Shown here piece by piece: positions 1 through 12,771 of a DNA stretch of 64,000 nt. A program made the position numbers and the translations under genes. The first letter of the stretch is position 1. The number at the start of each line of letters is the position of its first letter. The DNA is from Timema cristinae (taxonomy: Eukaryota > Arthropoda > Insecta > Phasmatodea > Timematidae), in contig JBCFYV010009882.1 of NCBI GenBank assembly GCA_039000515.1, positions 62,786,817-62,850,816 of the forward strand, in the 5' to 3' direction. Under the pieces are notes generated by a model, which did no database searches, was not told the origin of the DNA, and saw only the letters and a list, made by a program, of their open reading frames with translations.

Positions 1-227
1 TTTAATAATAAATCACAATATGTTAAATATTGTTCTAGTCATGACGTTAATATTATATATATATTATATATAAATATTATTATATAATTATATATATATT
101 ATATATATTATATATGTATATATTTTATATTATATATATATTAATATAAAAATATTTTTGAATAAAATATGTTTACACTTAATAATAAGTTTTTACTACT
201 ATGGAAAGTTATTTCATATTTTAAAAA

Positions 228-665
228 TTTGCGGAGATATAATCAAAATTTGAAAATTTTGCTCTTCTAAAGTGGCCTTAAAGTCGTTTTTATTGAAAAC
301 CGAAAAATGTAATCTTGTTTGTAATATTATATAATGCTTGGAAATACAATAATTAATATAAATAGTTAGAGGGGATTTTGAGAAAATCAATTTTTATCTC
401 TTTTTACCCTTAGAGTTAGCTATCAATTCCAAAAATTCCTTATGAAAACCCCAAATACCAAGTTTTAGCCCTTTTGGTAAAATGGTTTCAGCTCCAGACC
501 GAGATACAGACATATGACATCGCAAAAACAACTTTTTCAGTTTCAAAGGGTCATGAAATATCGACATTTACCAAAATCTCGAGTTTGAATTTTTTTTACG
601 ACCAAAATACTTCTTCCTTCAAAGGGTCGAGAGAAAATAAAAATTATCATAGTGGTGAAAATTAC
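228..665. repeat. Unclassified interspersed repeat, copy 1
   Basis: Shares a series of short landmarks in the same order with 54430-54870 and partly with 53920-54200: a stretch near 'gagttagctatcaattcc', then 'accaagttttagcc', a run containing 'acagac', then 'gggtcatgaaatatcgac' and 'accaaaatctcgagtt'. No open coding frame is shared between copies. The family is not recognised. Confidence 0.55.
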
Positions 666-1135
666 ACAATCACATTTTTAATGTTGTTTGGACATACTGG
701 GTGTTCAGAAACTCATAGCCCAAACTGCACATATAGTTTGTTTGAACCAAAAATAACACAAAATCCCTATACACTTACAGACGGAAAGCAATGCTAATAC
801 CATGAAATTGCGTCCACATTTTCAGCGTACAGCACCGATATAGCAGAGCTGTTCTAGAATGCATATACAACAAATTGCATAGGAGTTTGGCGTGTGACAC
901 TGCACACCTCGACATCTTGGAGAATGACAGCAGAACATATTACATTAATAGTAAACAACACACAAATTCATTTAGAAATGAGAATACGTTTTGAGGGTCA
1001 TCATTAACGGTCCTACATCAAAGAAAATGTATGCCATTATTGTATATGCAGTGCCACGCGCCTGTGCAACTATCCTGTGCATTTTGCTGTACACGCATGC
1101 TTGACATCTTTGCTCTCCCGGCGCTATACGCCGAA

Positions 1136-1365
1136 ATTTTGTCTTACTATCCGTTTGGGTTAAATGCTTTTTTACTAATTAAGCTAATGGGTTTAGTTAT
1201 TGGGAAGGTTATATTTATATGAAATAGAGGTAGAGTAGAAAACTATTTTGGAAAAACTACCCTCAGTACACCCGACCAAGATTCAAACCTAAATTTCCCC
1301 GTCATAATCCGTTTAGTCTAATGCGAGAATATCGCTTTAGACCATGTGGTGAACGGTACGGGTGA
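1136..1365 (-). repeat. Diverged SINE-like repeat (family B)
   Basis: Has the pattern 'cttactatccgtttgggtt' at the left and 'ccctcagtacacccgacc' followed by 'gattcaaacct' at the right. Read on the minus strand, the latter resembles a pol III B box (GGTTTGAATC). The same order of landmarks recurs at about 6440, 12361, 43925, 48530 and 51285. An old tRNA-related SINE is inferred; boundaries are approximate. Confidence 0.45.
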
Positions 1366-1711
1366 GAGACAAATTAATTTATTATTAATTTGCTGTTATA
1401 TTTCCAATATTTTCACAAAGTCTTTGACCTATTGAAGACATCCCCTTCTTAATAAATTACATTAAACATGTTTTAATTGAGGATGGTACACTACGTCTAT
1501 GCTACTATATTTTAGGCTAATCCCTACTGGAACCAAATAAACTAATGTGGCCATCACTCAGGTCAGATGAATGATGCATTTATAACGATACAATTTCAAT
1601 GAAACAATTTTATTTTTTTCGCTGTGACTTTACATATTTATCTCTCAATTAGGCCTGTTTGTCTCTCAACTAGTCCTCAAGCATCTAGTAATATATTTGT
1701 ACTAATTTCAG

Positions 1712-1876
1712 TCCAACCCTCAGTACCAATTCTCATTTGATGTGAAGGACGACCAATTTACCAACTACCAGAACCGGAAGGAGCAAAGAAAAGGGGACAA
1801 GATATCTGGAAGTTACAGCGTAGTAGACTCTGATGGTTTCATACGTACAGTCAAGTACACTGCTGACCCTCTTGAG
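1712..1876 (+). CDS. Cuticular protein exon: first part of chitin-binding domain
   Basis: Acceptor 'actaatttcag' precedes base 1712 and the donor 'GAG|gtgggt' follows base 1876. 55 codons, phase 0 at both ends. Carries the start of the RR domain, including the aromatic strand 'YQFSFDV' and the consensus block 'GSYSVVDSDGF', ending at 'TADPLE'. GC content is clearly higher than in the flanks, as expected for coding DNA. Confidence 0.92.
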
Positions 1877-4800
1877 GTGGGTAGCAACAACATTAGATCA
1901 CATTAACAAACCAACAAGTGCTGCTTATTTTCCATCTTAATTGTGTTCTGAAAATGTTTGTAAGTTTATATACTTAAAAATATGTGAAGACGTTAAAGAA
2001 TGCTATCAGGTATTTATTTAATATGAAATATCCAATATTTGATTTTTTTTTTAACTGAATCCATCCAGCTACTCATTTTTGCGGCACTTGTAACTCTTAA
2101 GAAAAATATATCTTTATGCCCTTTATAATAGTGTATCCGAGCTAATCGCGATCTACAATCAAGTACAGTGAGCATTGGTTTTGTAAAGTGCATTGGGTCT
2201 GGGTGTAAACTCCCTTCATACCTTTATGAACTAACAATAGCTGATAGAAGTGTATTGTAATTATCTGATCAACTTATGACTAGAAATACTGGGGTTGATA
2301 CCACTCCGGGTGAACTCTTTAAATATATCATGGCCTTTCATACTCACTTTAAATCAATATTATTATAATTTATTAGAATGGATCCTCTTCATTATGTTCC
2401 CTTGGAATATATATGTAAATCACATAGTGCGTGTACTAGAACATAAGGGTGGGAATAAACGTTAAACAAGAAATAATTTATTGAACATTAAAACATGTAA
2501 AATACAGAGATACACTCACAAATAATATAGAAACGAGCAAACACCAGCCCTGAGTGCCAGCTGGTCCAGAATAATTGAAAAGTGTTTATACTGGTCACAC
2601 GGGTTGAAACTACTCTCACATATAACAAGGGTAGGAAAATATACAAAAACCCGCCCCACACCATATTGTGGCCAAAACAGACCATCAAAAATAAACTAAA
2701 TTTAGACATATACCCCCCCCCTCCCTTTTGCAGGTGTGAGGGGGAACCATGTAATATACAAATACATTAAAAAATAAAGTACTATAAAACTAAAATAAGG
2801 ACATCAAACCAGATTGAAAGGGGGGGGGAGTAGGGAAACGGGCTTGAATAAAAGCGTGAAACGTAACGATGGCAGCGCCACCGAAACTCACGGTCAATAA
2901 GAAACACACTACCTGCTATAGAAATACACTGATACTGGAACTGAGATACACTGATGTTTCAACACAAGTGGGGTAGAGTTTGGTTGCCCTGCAGTCTCTC
3001 CAGCACGGTGACATGAGAGCTGACGCGTGTATAAAATGCTCCATTGAATATAATGTATCTTGGGTTCGTCGTGCGTCATTTTTGACGCAACGTTCTCTAG
3101 GCTACGCCGACATACCCATCAGATCACGACGATATGAATGATGCGTGGCAGTGTATAAAAGCACTCATTGTCTCCTGTGTACTTAGAAAACGTGCGTCAC
3201 TGTGTCGCACTTCACGAAAAGCTTGTATAAAAGGGTCCTAAAACTTCATTTAAGATAACAGTAAAGTTTTTGTTTGATATCCAGGGTTTCAAGGCCGAAG
3301 TGACCCGTGAACCTACAGACATCGTGGTCAAGTTCCCAACTCCTCCTCCGACACTACCAAAGAACCCTCAGGCTCAATACACTCAGGATGCCCGCCAACA
3401 AGCAGTTCATCAATATTTACAGGTGAAATAAAATTTGTCATATCATAAATCTAAATCATTAGTTATTTAATAGCTTTGAACTGCTATTAAAATGCATTGT
3501 TGGCTGACAGATGAGCATTACAACATGTTAACCTATTGAGTAGAATGGGTTCAGAATTGATTTGTTTAGAGTAAAACGACTAATAAATAACCATGTATTT
3601 TTTTTTAATAATTTGTGAGATAAACTTAATGTTTAACAACGATATTATATAATGATTAACGATAGGGACAATATCTGATACAAAAATAACACGCGTGAAT
3701 ATGGAGATAAATTGATAATAAGGTCAGAATATTAACCCTAAATTTGCCGTTAACTACAATTAAGTAAAAGTCTACAAACAGGTTAATGGCCCTAACGCAC
3801 TTGACAAATTTAATAGTAAGTTAAAACCAAATAAATTGGTTGAAATATTGAGTGTTTTTCACGCACAAATGTAGCCCTCCTATAAATAATAGGTGACAAT
3901 TCGCTTGCCTAAGAGTAAAGCACAGTACAGGCATGATGACTTATCGTGCTGTAGGCCTCTAGAACAAATAATTCCATTCGGATGTGTTTTCTTGTGATAT
4001 AAACTTTTTCCGGGAAGGTTTTAAACTATTGATAAACGATACATATCTTCAGTGATCCGACCAGTCACAATAAGACAATAAAGACAATACTTATTGATTG
4101 TTTTTCATACATAAAGGAGAGTTTATGTACTGTACCTATGTATGCCCACCTATAACTAGATAACTAATAAATATATTCGTGTAATTACTTTTTTTGCAAT
4201 AACTTTGAATATTCTTGAAAGTATATAAGCAAATGATCAATTAACTATGTCTTTAGGGAAATGAGAGGTGGAGTTTAAAAAAATCAATGGATGGTTTTCA
4301 CATAAAAGGTAAGTTGGTGTTCGCTTATAGCTAGATAACTACTTAATTGATATGTAATAGTTTTCTGTTTTGTATAAAATTTGTTCTTAAAGATTTTAAA
4401 CATTTTATTAACGATCCATATATCTAGGTAGATCCATAGAACATTGGCATTTAACCTCAGAGTTGAAAAACAGGGCTATCTTTTCGAAGTAACCATATAA
4501 ATACTTATAAAAAAATATGTAGTTCTTTTGTGATAACTTTAAATGTAATGTCAAACCCATAGTAAGTTATAAAATTTAATGTTTTCAAGCAGTTATCCAT
4601 ATTTTATTCTCTTATTTTTGACATGTTATAAAATATTTTTCATAAATCATTGGAAATGTACTGCAAAACTGATTAATAGAATCTACTGGAAGACCTTTTT
4701 TTTATGTTCATATAGGTATTCGAACTAAAATATCTTTACTCAACAAGGGCGGTTTTTGATTAAAAAGCGCTATTTTATTTTAAATACAATTGTATTGCAA

Positions 4801-6359
4801 AATACCTCTGCTAAAATATCTAAATTCTCAATAATCGGTTGTAGCCTTTTTCCAGGCGTATGTTCTTATGTGAGAATTTAAATTATTTCCTCTTGTCTAT
4901 CGAATACAGAGAGTATCTTATTCTTAATTTTGATTATCGTCATTTCAATTAAGTCAACGGCAGCATTAATTCTCATTGTGGTGGTTTCAGAGATTCTATC
5001 TTATTAAATAATAATACACCAACGTGACGCACTAAGTAGAAATTTAGCCAAAATAAGAAAGTGCTATTTTCAAACTAGTTAACAAACCCAGCATTAAGTG
5101 TTACCGTTCCTGAGTTATTTTGGGAATGCCTGTCTGTTTTCAAAAAATTCCAGAATATCATTTTTGTAAGTGAAGAATGTATTATCCTGTATTTAATATT
5201 CCAAATAGTGTGTGAGTGTTAACATATTTTTCCATCGCAAATATGCTTTAAAGCCACTGTCCTGTGTGGAGATTGGGAGAAAAATGTGGCAATCCCAAAT
5301 AAATCTGCAAAATATATTCTCGCACTCGTTATATTGGAAGCAATTTGTTCGATCAATTTATTTAATTGGTGGGCGTGACAATAAACACGATGAGAATTTT
5401 TATGCTTCTCTTTGATTTTAACATTTACATCTCTTTTACTTCCCCATATAATAGCATATCCATCACATACTGGCGCTAACATTTGGTTGAATATCATAAA
5501 GCACGGACTCTCCCTATCAAAGTACACAGAACCTAGTAAACGCAACTAATGGCAGTGACGTCAAAGTGTCAAGGCAACCACCCTATAATGCATTCAGAGC
5601 TTTTGCGGTGCGACCAGCCACCCAACAGTCACAGAATGACGGCAAGCATATGGTTACTGTTATTTTACTCGTAGGTGTAATTGTTGTCTCACGTTAATGT
5701 AATTGTAGTTTTACTAATTTCCTAAATAAAATGGCGAAATTATGTAATAAAAAATGTTATTCATTTATAGTTTTTATTATGCACAGCAAAATATAAGAAA
5801 ATTGGTATGAATTTCAAAATATGGTTTGTTTATTTTACAGGGGTCAGTGCCCCAAAGCCCTCTCTCACGAGCCACCACTGATTGGTGCCTATATAGTTTG
5901 TATATATATTTTCTAATAACATGTGGATTAGAAAATTCATACCAAATACACTAAATATTTCCAGGAAGATGTGTTCCATCTGCGTTAATGAAAGAAAAAC
6001 CGAATAAGAAAGTATTACTTTTTTTTTAAAGATTCTTGTTTAACAGTAGTTCTAGAATTTGAAATTGTTTGGTAATATTCTAGATCTTGGCTGGTGGAAC
6101 GTAAATATATTCAAAGTGATTGTTTCTCTCCAACCTCCTTTCAATACAGTCCCCGATAACATAGCATTTATACTCATACTTGTTTGTCCCAGTTATTACA
6201 CTCTAGGCTCTACAACAGTAATAATCATTCTTTTAATATGAGTAGAATCTTTAGAAAAAAATACAAACTAAAAATACTATGTATACTTATGCATATAAGC
6301 ATATACAAAGGCGTATAGCCCTGGCGGGTCTATATGACTGTGTCTATAGCCACAATGGC

Positions 6360-6439
<80 letters not shown>

Positions 6440-7745
6440 CACCGAGCCTTATTACCCGTTAGATCTATACTTCTATGTGGTAAGTATACTAAGTGTTAGG
6501 GATGAGTAAAGTTAAATTTAAAGGAAGTTTACCCAAATTTACGTGGAGGGAGAGTGGAAAACAATTTATGTAAAACCACCCTCAGTACACCCAACCGGGA
6601 TTCAAACACCAATCTCCTTGTCATCGGTGTATATTGCGAGAGTGATGATACCTTAGAAAGTGAGGCTACCGAAGCAGGTCTTTAAAATATTGAGAGTAAA
6701 ATGACATATAGTTTTAAACATTCTTATATTTGGTGTTTGAATTATCTACAAATGGAATAAATGTCAACACAGCTCTGGAGAGCGTAAGATATTTCAATTG
6801 GTGTTCAAATAGTAAGAGGTTTACTGACCTTACTAGAAATCAGTAGTAGAGTGTAATGAGTACAAATAAGTAAACCAATTTGTTTTAAATATCGAACTAG
6901 ACTAATATTTAAATATAAATAAAAATACCTTCTCCATATTTCCTTTCTGTACAGTAAAGATAAACAAATTATTATTTGTAAATAACAATTCATAAAACGA
7001 TTATAAGCTGGTGACCTGGTGGTCAAGGTATAAGGTGTGATACTTCTGTGCTGGGGGTACCAGGTTCAATCCTCAGTACTGGCACATATTTATCTGATTG
7101 CCAATCCCTTCCTTCACAAGATGTAAGTAATCATAACTTGTGAATGTGTGGAATGCCATGGCTCCACCGTGGTTTGGATCCCGCGTTAAACTCACAATCT
7201 CACAATCACCCTACCATAACACATTAGCGTATAACTATATATTACTTGTCTTTGAGAAAACTAAAGAACCCAAATTTAATTAATTTATGTTAATCTATTC
7301 TGTTTTTAAAAAATAAATTAAAAAATATTAACTATAATATTATATTAACTTATTACATTTCTATTTGACTCATTATTTTAAATAACTTATACTAAAATTA
7401 TTATATAATTATTTATTAAAGAAGTGGACTTCATGAATAAGATTAGTGTCCTATCAATAACACATTTTTCCAACAATTTTATTTCAGGGAACCCAACAAG
7501 AGCTTTCACCCGCGCAAGTGTACTCGAGCTTAGCGCATCAATCTCCTCAGCAATTAGGAGAGTCTCGTCCAGCCCCAGGGGCGGTGCAACTACCAAACCT
7601 GCAAAAACAATATTCTCTCCAGACTAGCGATCCGCAGGGATACATTGCACAAGCGCCTAGCGCCAATCCAGTCAAAGCTGGGGCAATTGGTTACGCTACA
7701 CAGCCAACAGGGGGCAGTATTGTTTATCAGGCTTATCAACAGTGA
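1712..7745 (+). CDS. RR-type cuticular protein, 3' part of gene (three exons)
   Basis: Structural protein of the insect cuticle that binds chitin outside the cell. Three exons join in phase 0: 1712-1876 (55 codons), 3285-3422 (46) and 7488-7745 (85 plus stop), giving 186 residues. Exons 1 and 2 carry the Rebers-Riddiford chitin-binding domain (Pfam chitin_bind_4): an aromatic start 'YQFSFDVKDD', then 'GSYSVVDSDGF', 'VKYTADP' and 'GFKAEVTREP', closest to the RR-2 style. The rest is Pro/Gln-rich low complexity ('FPTPPPTLPKNPQ', many Gln/Ala/Tyr), usual for linker and tail regions of these proteins. No signal peptide is present, so at least one 5' exon is missing from the window. The subtype and any Drosophila orthologue are not certain; family membership is. 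Confidence 0.9.
1877..3284. other. Intron of the cuticle gene, with unclassified repeat-like DNA
   Basis: 1.4 kb intron. The part from about 2440 to 3245 is less AT-rich and looks like inserted repeat material, with poly-C and poly-G tracts at 2711-2724 and 2820-2829. It contains three GTATAAAA motifs (near 3029, 3151 and 3224) and a perfect TGCGTCA/TGACGCA inverted repeat at 3072-3089. No protein family is recognised in it. Confidence 0.5.
3285..3422 (+). CDS. Cuticular protein exon: end of chitin-binding domain and Pro-rich linker
   Basis: Acceptor 'gatatccag' before 3285 and donor 'CAG|gtgaaa' after 3422. 46 codons, phase 0 at both ends. It starts with 'GFKAEVTREP', which completes the RR domain across the intron, and continues with a Pro-rich segment 'FPTPPPTLPKNP' and a Gln-rich end. 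Confidence 0.9.
5213..5500 (-). pseudogene. hAT transposase fragment (ZMYM1 / DUF4371-like)
   Basis: The minus-strand frame reads 'VKIKEKHKNSHRVYCHAHQL' and then a segment with 'SNITSARIYFADL' and 'GIATFFSQSPHRT'. This is the pattern of the hAT-type proteins annotated in animals as zinc finger MYM-type protein 1-like (DUF4371 region), where 'YCHAHQLN' lies in the catalytic half. Only about 95 residues of a normally several-hundred-residue protein remain, without start or terminal inverted repeats. An old transposon fragment within the intron of the cuticle gene. Confidence 0.75.
6359..6438. repeat. (AT)n microsatellite
   Basis: About 75 bases of nearly pure AT dinucleotide. The plus-strand reading frame through it (Tyr-Ile repeats) is an artefact of the repeat. 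Confidence 0.97.
6440..6670 (-). repeat. SINE-like repeat (family B)
   Basis: Landmarks in order: 'cttattacccgttagatcta', 'aaaaccaccctcagtacacc' and 'gggattcaaacaccaatctc'. The last reads on the minus strand as a B-box-like 'GGTGTTTGAATCCC'. The best preserved member of this family in the window. Confidence 0.5.
7009..7240 (+). repeat. tRNA-derived SINE (family A), diverged copy
   Basis: Begins 'ctggtgacctggtggtcaag', followed by the B-box-like 'ggttcaatcc', and continues with the same body as the copy at 19497 ('ggaatgccatggctccaccg', 'caatcaccctaccataacac'). It ends near 'agcgtataac' without a clear repeat tail. It lies in the sense orientation in the last intron of the cuticle gene. Confidence 0.8.
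7488..7745 (+). CDS. Cuticular protein terminal exon
   Basis: Acceptor 'tttatttcag' precedes 7488. 85 codons then TGA at 7743-7745. Gln/Ala/Pro/Tyr-rich C-terminal tail with 'QQLGESRPAPGAVQLP' and an end of '...VYQAYQQ'. The assignment to this gene rests on phase (0), strand, position and the continuing Gln-rich composition; the 4 kb intron leaves some doubt. Confidence 0.82.
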   Translation, partial: GTQQELSPAQVYSSLAHQSPQQLGESRPAPGAVQLPNLQKQYSLQTSDPQGYIAQAPSANPVKAGAIGYATQPTGGSIVYQAYQQ

Positions 7746-8340
7746 ATTTTAAATAATTTGTTTGACCATAGTTTAAAATATTTAAACAAAAATGATAAAA
7801 ACACTTATGTTAATGGGCAAGGATTTATAGATTACAATCATAATGTAGCCCTGTGAAGTTAAAAAAATAGTTAATGCTATTTTTTAATATTTCACTAAAA
7901 GGCCTGGTCAACAAAGATTTTGTCCCAGGGAAACTCAGGAGTGATCTACATGTATTTGATTCTATTGATTTCAAAACTGATCTCGGAATTTTTCTATCGC
8001 CCATATCTTTAAAGTTACAACCTCTTTAATATATTACAGTGCGTAGGATACACTCTCTCTCTCTATTGAAAGGAGTGGAGTGGCTAGCAACAACAGTTGA
8101 GTGTGCAGAGCGGACTCCCGTTATGTGACAGCCCCTTCAAACCTATATTTTCAACCCCAAACTTCTCAAGGCCATACTAATGAAGTATGACGCACTTTGA
8201 TTATAACGAATCAGAATCAGAAGTTTTCCTTTTTACTCTTTGAGTGAGAACTCCTGTTCAGTTGGTAGTCATAGTTTGTTTTGTAATCATCTGTGCATCT
8301 CTGTCATAAACTGTTATTTATCAAGTTTTTTGCATATTTA

Positions 8341-9940
8341 ATAGTGTGTATAATACCAAGTGGTGCAATGCCTAACAATTGTGCTTATCATCTGGATTCT
8401 TTTTCGTTACATTTGTGGTAGGTAAGATATAAAAATAGCAAACGTGGTCTTACTCCATTCATTACGAAGTGCTATAGGCTTTACTTTGGATGCAAAATTG
8501 ATGACCAAGATAAAAATTGGGTCCCTCATTTTTGTTGTGTTAGACTTCTCACGAGATAGTCAAAGGGTTCTTGTCCAAAGATTTGGGGGAAAACCAAAAA
8601 ATCACTGAACAGATTGTTATTTTTGTCTTACCAACATTTCAGGCATCTGTTTTAAATCAAATAATACTATGACATGCCATCATTTCCATTTGCCATGATG
8701 CCTGTGCTCCATAGTGAAAGATTTCCTGTACCAAATCCTACCAAAAATTTCATTGTTAGTGATGATGAACAGTATGAAGAGTATGGTGATGTTGATGATG
8801 GAGGGCTTATCCAACCTTTAAAGCTTCCTGTTCGTCCTATGAACTATATTTACTTACTCAAAGAGATCCCACTGACCTTGCCCGAGATTTGAACCTATCT
8901 AAGAGGTAAGCAATTATGTAAGGCTCTAGATTGAAAGGCTGGACTCTCTTCCACAAAGAAAGAAAATTATATGTTTTTAGATAAACGCATAATGACATTA
9001 AGGATTTATTTTCAATTGAAGATGAACTTTTTTTTTAAATTATGTTGATTCTATTTGGAAGCACTTTGTTAGGAGTACATGACAGAGTAGTGTCATTTAT
9101 TTGACGATTATTTTTAAGTTATCTTAAAAACTGTGATTCTCCACAAATGAAATATCTTTTCCTTATGGCCACTAGCCCATGCTGCAGATATGAAATATAT
9201 GTTAGCACTAAATTTTCTAGTGGAAAAAATCGAGTATGAAGAAAACAAATGGATTGTCTGTGGTCACAAATTAGTTTCACGAAATATTTTTTTTCTAAGC
9301 AAGACAACACAGAAGAGAGAAATCATTACACCCAGAAACAGTGGCTAAATCAGATATCACTAACCTCAAGAAATAAACATATTATAAATAAACCACGTGT
9401 GATCCAGAAAAATTGTAACTACCTACAATCAATATAAAGTTTGGTCTTGAGAATAATTTTGTTATAACAATTGATGGAAATGGATTTGGATTTACATACT
9501 TAAAAAAAAACAACCTAAAGGACAGTGGTGCAAAAATAAAAGAATGAATCAATTTAGGACCTTAAATAAGAAATATTATTCAAGATAACAACTTTGATTG
9601 TCAGTTAAACTATGCTAATGAAGTTGCATGAGAGTATTTCAAGGTTATTTGACAGAATTTCTAAGTGAAACATAAGGCGCACAACAATAAAGAAATAGTG
9701 AACGAGTGTATAGCTCAAACGGGTCCTGAAAATAAAATAAAGAATGATCTGTTAAAATATTTCAAAACCATGGTATCTAACATGTCTTTGAAAATACATT
9801 TCTTGGATTTTCACCTGGATTTCTTCCCAGAAAATCTTGGAGCAATCAGCGACGAACATGGCAAAGGTTCCACCAAGATATTTCCAGCAAGAAAAAGTGG
9901 TATTATGGCAAGTGTAAATACGGTATGATCGCTTATTATT
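8341..9940 (+). pseudogene. Decayed transposon-like gene of a multi-copy insect family
   Basis: Several frame-shifted pieces on the plus strand match, in order, a repetitive protein family that I recall from hemipteran and Hydra genomes, usually annotated as uncharacterized. Around 8470-8560 is a Cys-containing segment ('LYFGCKIDDQDKNWVPHF'), at 8674-8830 an acidic segment with 'RFPVPNPTKNFIVSDDEQYE', and at 9780-9850 the signature 'MSLKIHFLDFHLDFFPENLG'. Stops and frame changes separate the pieces, so it is not functional. It is probably of transposon origin; I cannot name the superfamily. Confidence 0.65.
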
Positions 9941-12360
9941 GTTGGACCCTTAAAATGGTTTTCCTAAGTCAAAATACAGCATAAAATAATATATCTACCT
10001 TTTGTGTGAGATAGCCCTTTACTATGCACCATATAGATTGTAAATAAACGTAATACTGTAAACTTTAAGGGGGTGTCACTCAAAATTCTTACAAGATGGA
10101 GAAATTCTTAAACGACTTTCGAATTCAGCACAAAAATTACTTTTAGACTAACCTATTTTCTATTTTGGAACAAAAAGTAAGGAAAATGTTAACTAATGTA
10201 ATTAGTTATACATACTGTGTTGTAAATGTAATGCATCTTACTGCCCATTTTTGTTATTCACAAACAAATTAAGATTGACTACCAATAATTTAGTAAATAA
10301 ATCAAATTTATTTACAGATTATAAATATATTCTGATATAAAAAGTAATAAAAATTGGTGTATTTATTTTATTAAGTAGTGTAATAAACTAGAGTATGAAC
10401 TACAATTTTTTAAGTACCAAATATGTTCCGAATAACTGTGTTTAAAAAAGGGAAACCCAGAGTAATGAAATGATAACTAGTAGGAAGATAAACATTAACA
10501 ATGTAGTAGGTGTTTATTCCTAATTTAGTTAAAATGACCATTTGATTAAAAAACTCAAAACTCAAAACTCAAATTAAGATACTGCGCTAGCGAATAAAAT
10601 CGTTTCTGTAGAATTTAAATGAATTAAAAAGTTTTGTTAAATACTTTGATTAATTTAACCTGAAGAGTTGCTTGCACCAGTATATCATTTACCTATAATA
10701 GTCTGGGCGTGTTTGATTAAATTCTACCTGCACAGTGTTTCTATTGAATTTCAATACATTGTGCCTTCGGAAATTTTATTTCAAAAATAATACATATTTT
10801 AATAAAATACATAAATACAAATATATAAATAAATTTATATAAATAAATTTATATAAATATATGTTTACAATATATTTTATTTTCTTGGAAAATTATTACC
10901 GACCAAGAGATCAGGGCACATTTAAAAAATACAATGTTACACTTTGTAGAACAGAAAATTTACGTCTTATGAAATGTGTGTAAATGTTTATGAATGGGTA
11001 TAAATAATGCATGGAACTTATTATGTATCTAAATAAAATAAAAATGTTAAGATGTTGACAATTGTTCTGAGTATAAATGTCTGTGTATGTATATACTTTT
11101 TTTTTCAAAATATAAACGCATAAACTTTGGTTTCGTTTATCCCATGCAATAAACAGAGAACACTTGGGTGTCTTCAATAATTTCTCAAAATATAATTAAG
11201 ATAGTAACAACCCATTTTGACGCTACTTAGAGAGGGGCCAGTCAACACTCGTTCACCCATAAAAACATGATATTACAAAATAAAAGTTTGTGACAAAATC
11301 GTTCTATGGATTTGGAGTCGGTTTTCACCAATTGAAAGGAATTTAAATTATTTATAAAGAGGACTGTATAACTTTTACTAATCATAATAATTAAATTATA
11401 CAATGAAAACTATCACATTTTCAGCCTCACAATATTTTGCTAATAATGACTTCATTGAGAGAAATATTCAAAATTGAATTTTACTAAATAAAGCAGAACT
11501 ATTTTTACTTCAATTTTCTTATATTAGAATTTTTATTTAGTGTACTATTATTAATTTTGTATTTTAAATGAATAAATACTTTAACAAGATTAATATGGAT
11601 GCAAATATTAATGTTGGAAAAAGAATAAATCACAAAGATAGATTATATTTTTCTCCTTATTAAAGCTCTTTATTTACAATGTATTAGTTTAATATTAAGC
11701 TTTTTAAGTTATTCATAAAATAAAAATTGAAAATAATTTGGTAACCGTAGTGTAACGCTGCTTGTAGGAATACCTGGAACTACGTGCACCATTTAGCCAT
11801 ATATTAGGGTCTTCCATTTACAGGGTTGCCACGATCGTTTTATAAGTGACGAGACAAACCATTTATTCCAATATGGTGAAGCTTTAAATTAGGTTCCCAC
11901 TATTTTAAATCAAAGCTGTGAATCAATGTACTCGCCTGAGAGTGTTAGGTGTACAATTTAGGGTACGGCCAGACTAGGCAAGCGACTAGAAATAAAATAA
12001 AACACATTGGTTGTAATGAGAAATGGCCAGACTGGAGAGACCGAGCGCGCGCGCTTGAAAGCTAGAGCTGGTTCTCTTTTTCAAGCGAGCACGCTTGGAC
12101 CGGAACAGTCTAGTTTACAGGTGCTAGGCAATATTATTGTGTGTTGGTTCATATAGTGTTAGGAAAATGTTTCAATTTGACATGATATTTGACTTTTCTA
12201 TAATTATCAATAGGTTCAACATACTTGCTACTAACGGCCTAGTTTAATTGGTAGGATTATAAAATATACCTATATATATTTGTGTGTGTAAAACTGATAT
12301 GTTAAAATACTTCAATATTATAATCAAAGTAAGCCTTTACAAATAACAATCCCTATTAGC

Positions 12361-12500
12361 GTGAAGAGAGGATGGTAAAACCACAACAATAAATCACTTG
12401 TCAAAAACCACCCTCAGTTCACTGAGCCAAGATTCAAACCTTAGTCCTCTTCGTCAACAACTATCGAGAGTTATCTGCCAATCACGCGCTCACACGCTTG
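12361..12500 (-). repeat. SINE-like repeat (family B), partial
   Basis: Carries 'accaccctcagttcactgag' and 'gattcaaaccttagtcctct', the same paired landmarks as the copies at 1136 and 6440. Only the tRNA-like end and part of the body are visible. Confidence 0.45.
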
Positions 12501-12614
12501 TCAATCTGGCCGAACCCTTAAGCATCGATATTTAAGGGTCTAGAATAGTCAAACAGAAATCCACAAACCTCTTGTAATATTAAAACGTCCATGGGCTGAG
12601 ATATTATTGGTGTG

Positions 12615-12771
<157 letters not shown>

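Larger units (their letters stand above)
1..1711. other. AT-rich non-coding DNA 5' of the cuticle gene exons
   Basis: No supported exon was found. The first ~160 bases are simple AT-rich sequence. A recurrent unclassified repeat (about 228-665) and a SINE-like copy (about 1136-1365) occupy part of the rest. The signal-peptide exon of the downstream cuticle gene should lie 5' of here: I found no ATG segment followed by a usable splice donor in phase. Most of this stretch is probably intron. Confidence 0.5.
3423..7487. other. 4 kb intron of the cuticle gene
   Basis: Holds a hAT transposase fragment (5213-5500), an AT microsatellite (6359-6438), a family B SINE-like copy (about 6440-6670) and a family A SINE (about 7009-7240). 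The remainder, including 3423-5200, is AT-rich sequence in which I see nothing specific. Confidence 0.6.

Noticed and set aside
1031..1222. Plus-strand frame with a hydrophobic C-terminus as the missing signal-peptide exon of the cuticle gene
   Set aside because: It runs into SINE-like repeat sequence, the hydrophobic part is at the wrong end, and there is no donor in phase.
6279..6509. Tyr-Ile repeat reading frame
   Set aside because: Produced by the (AT)n microsatellite.
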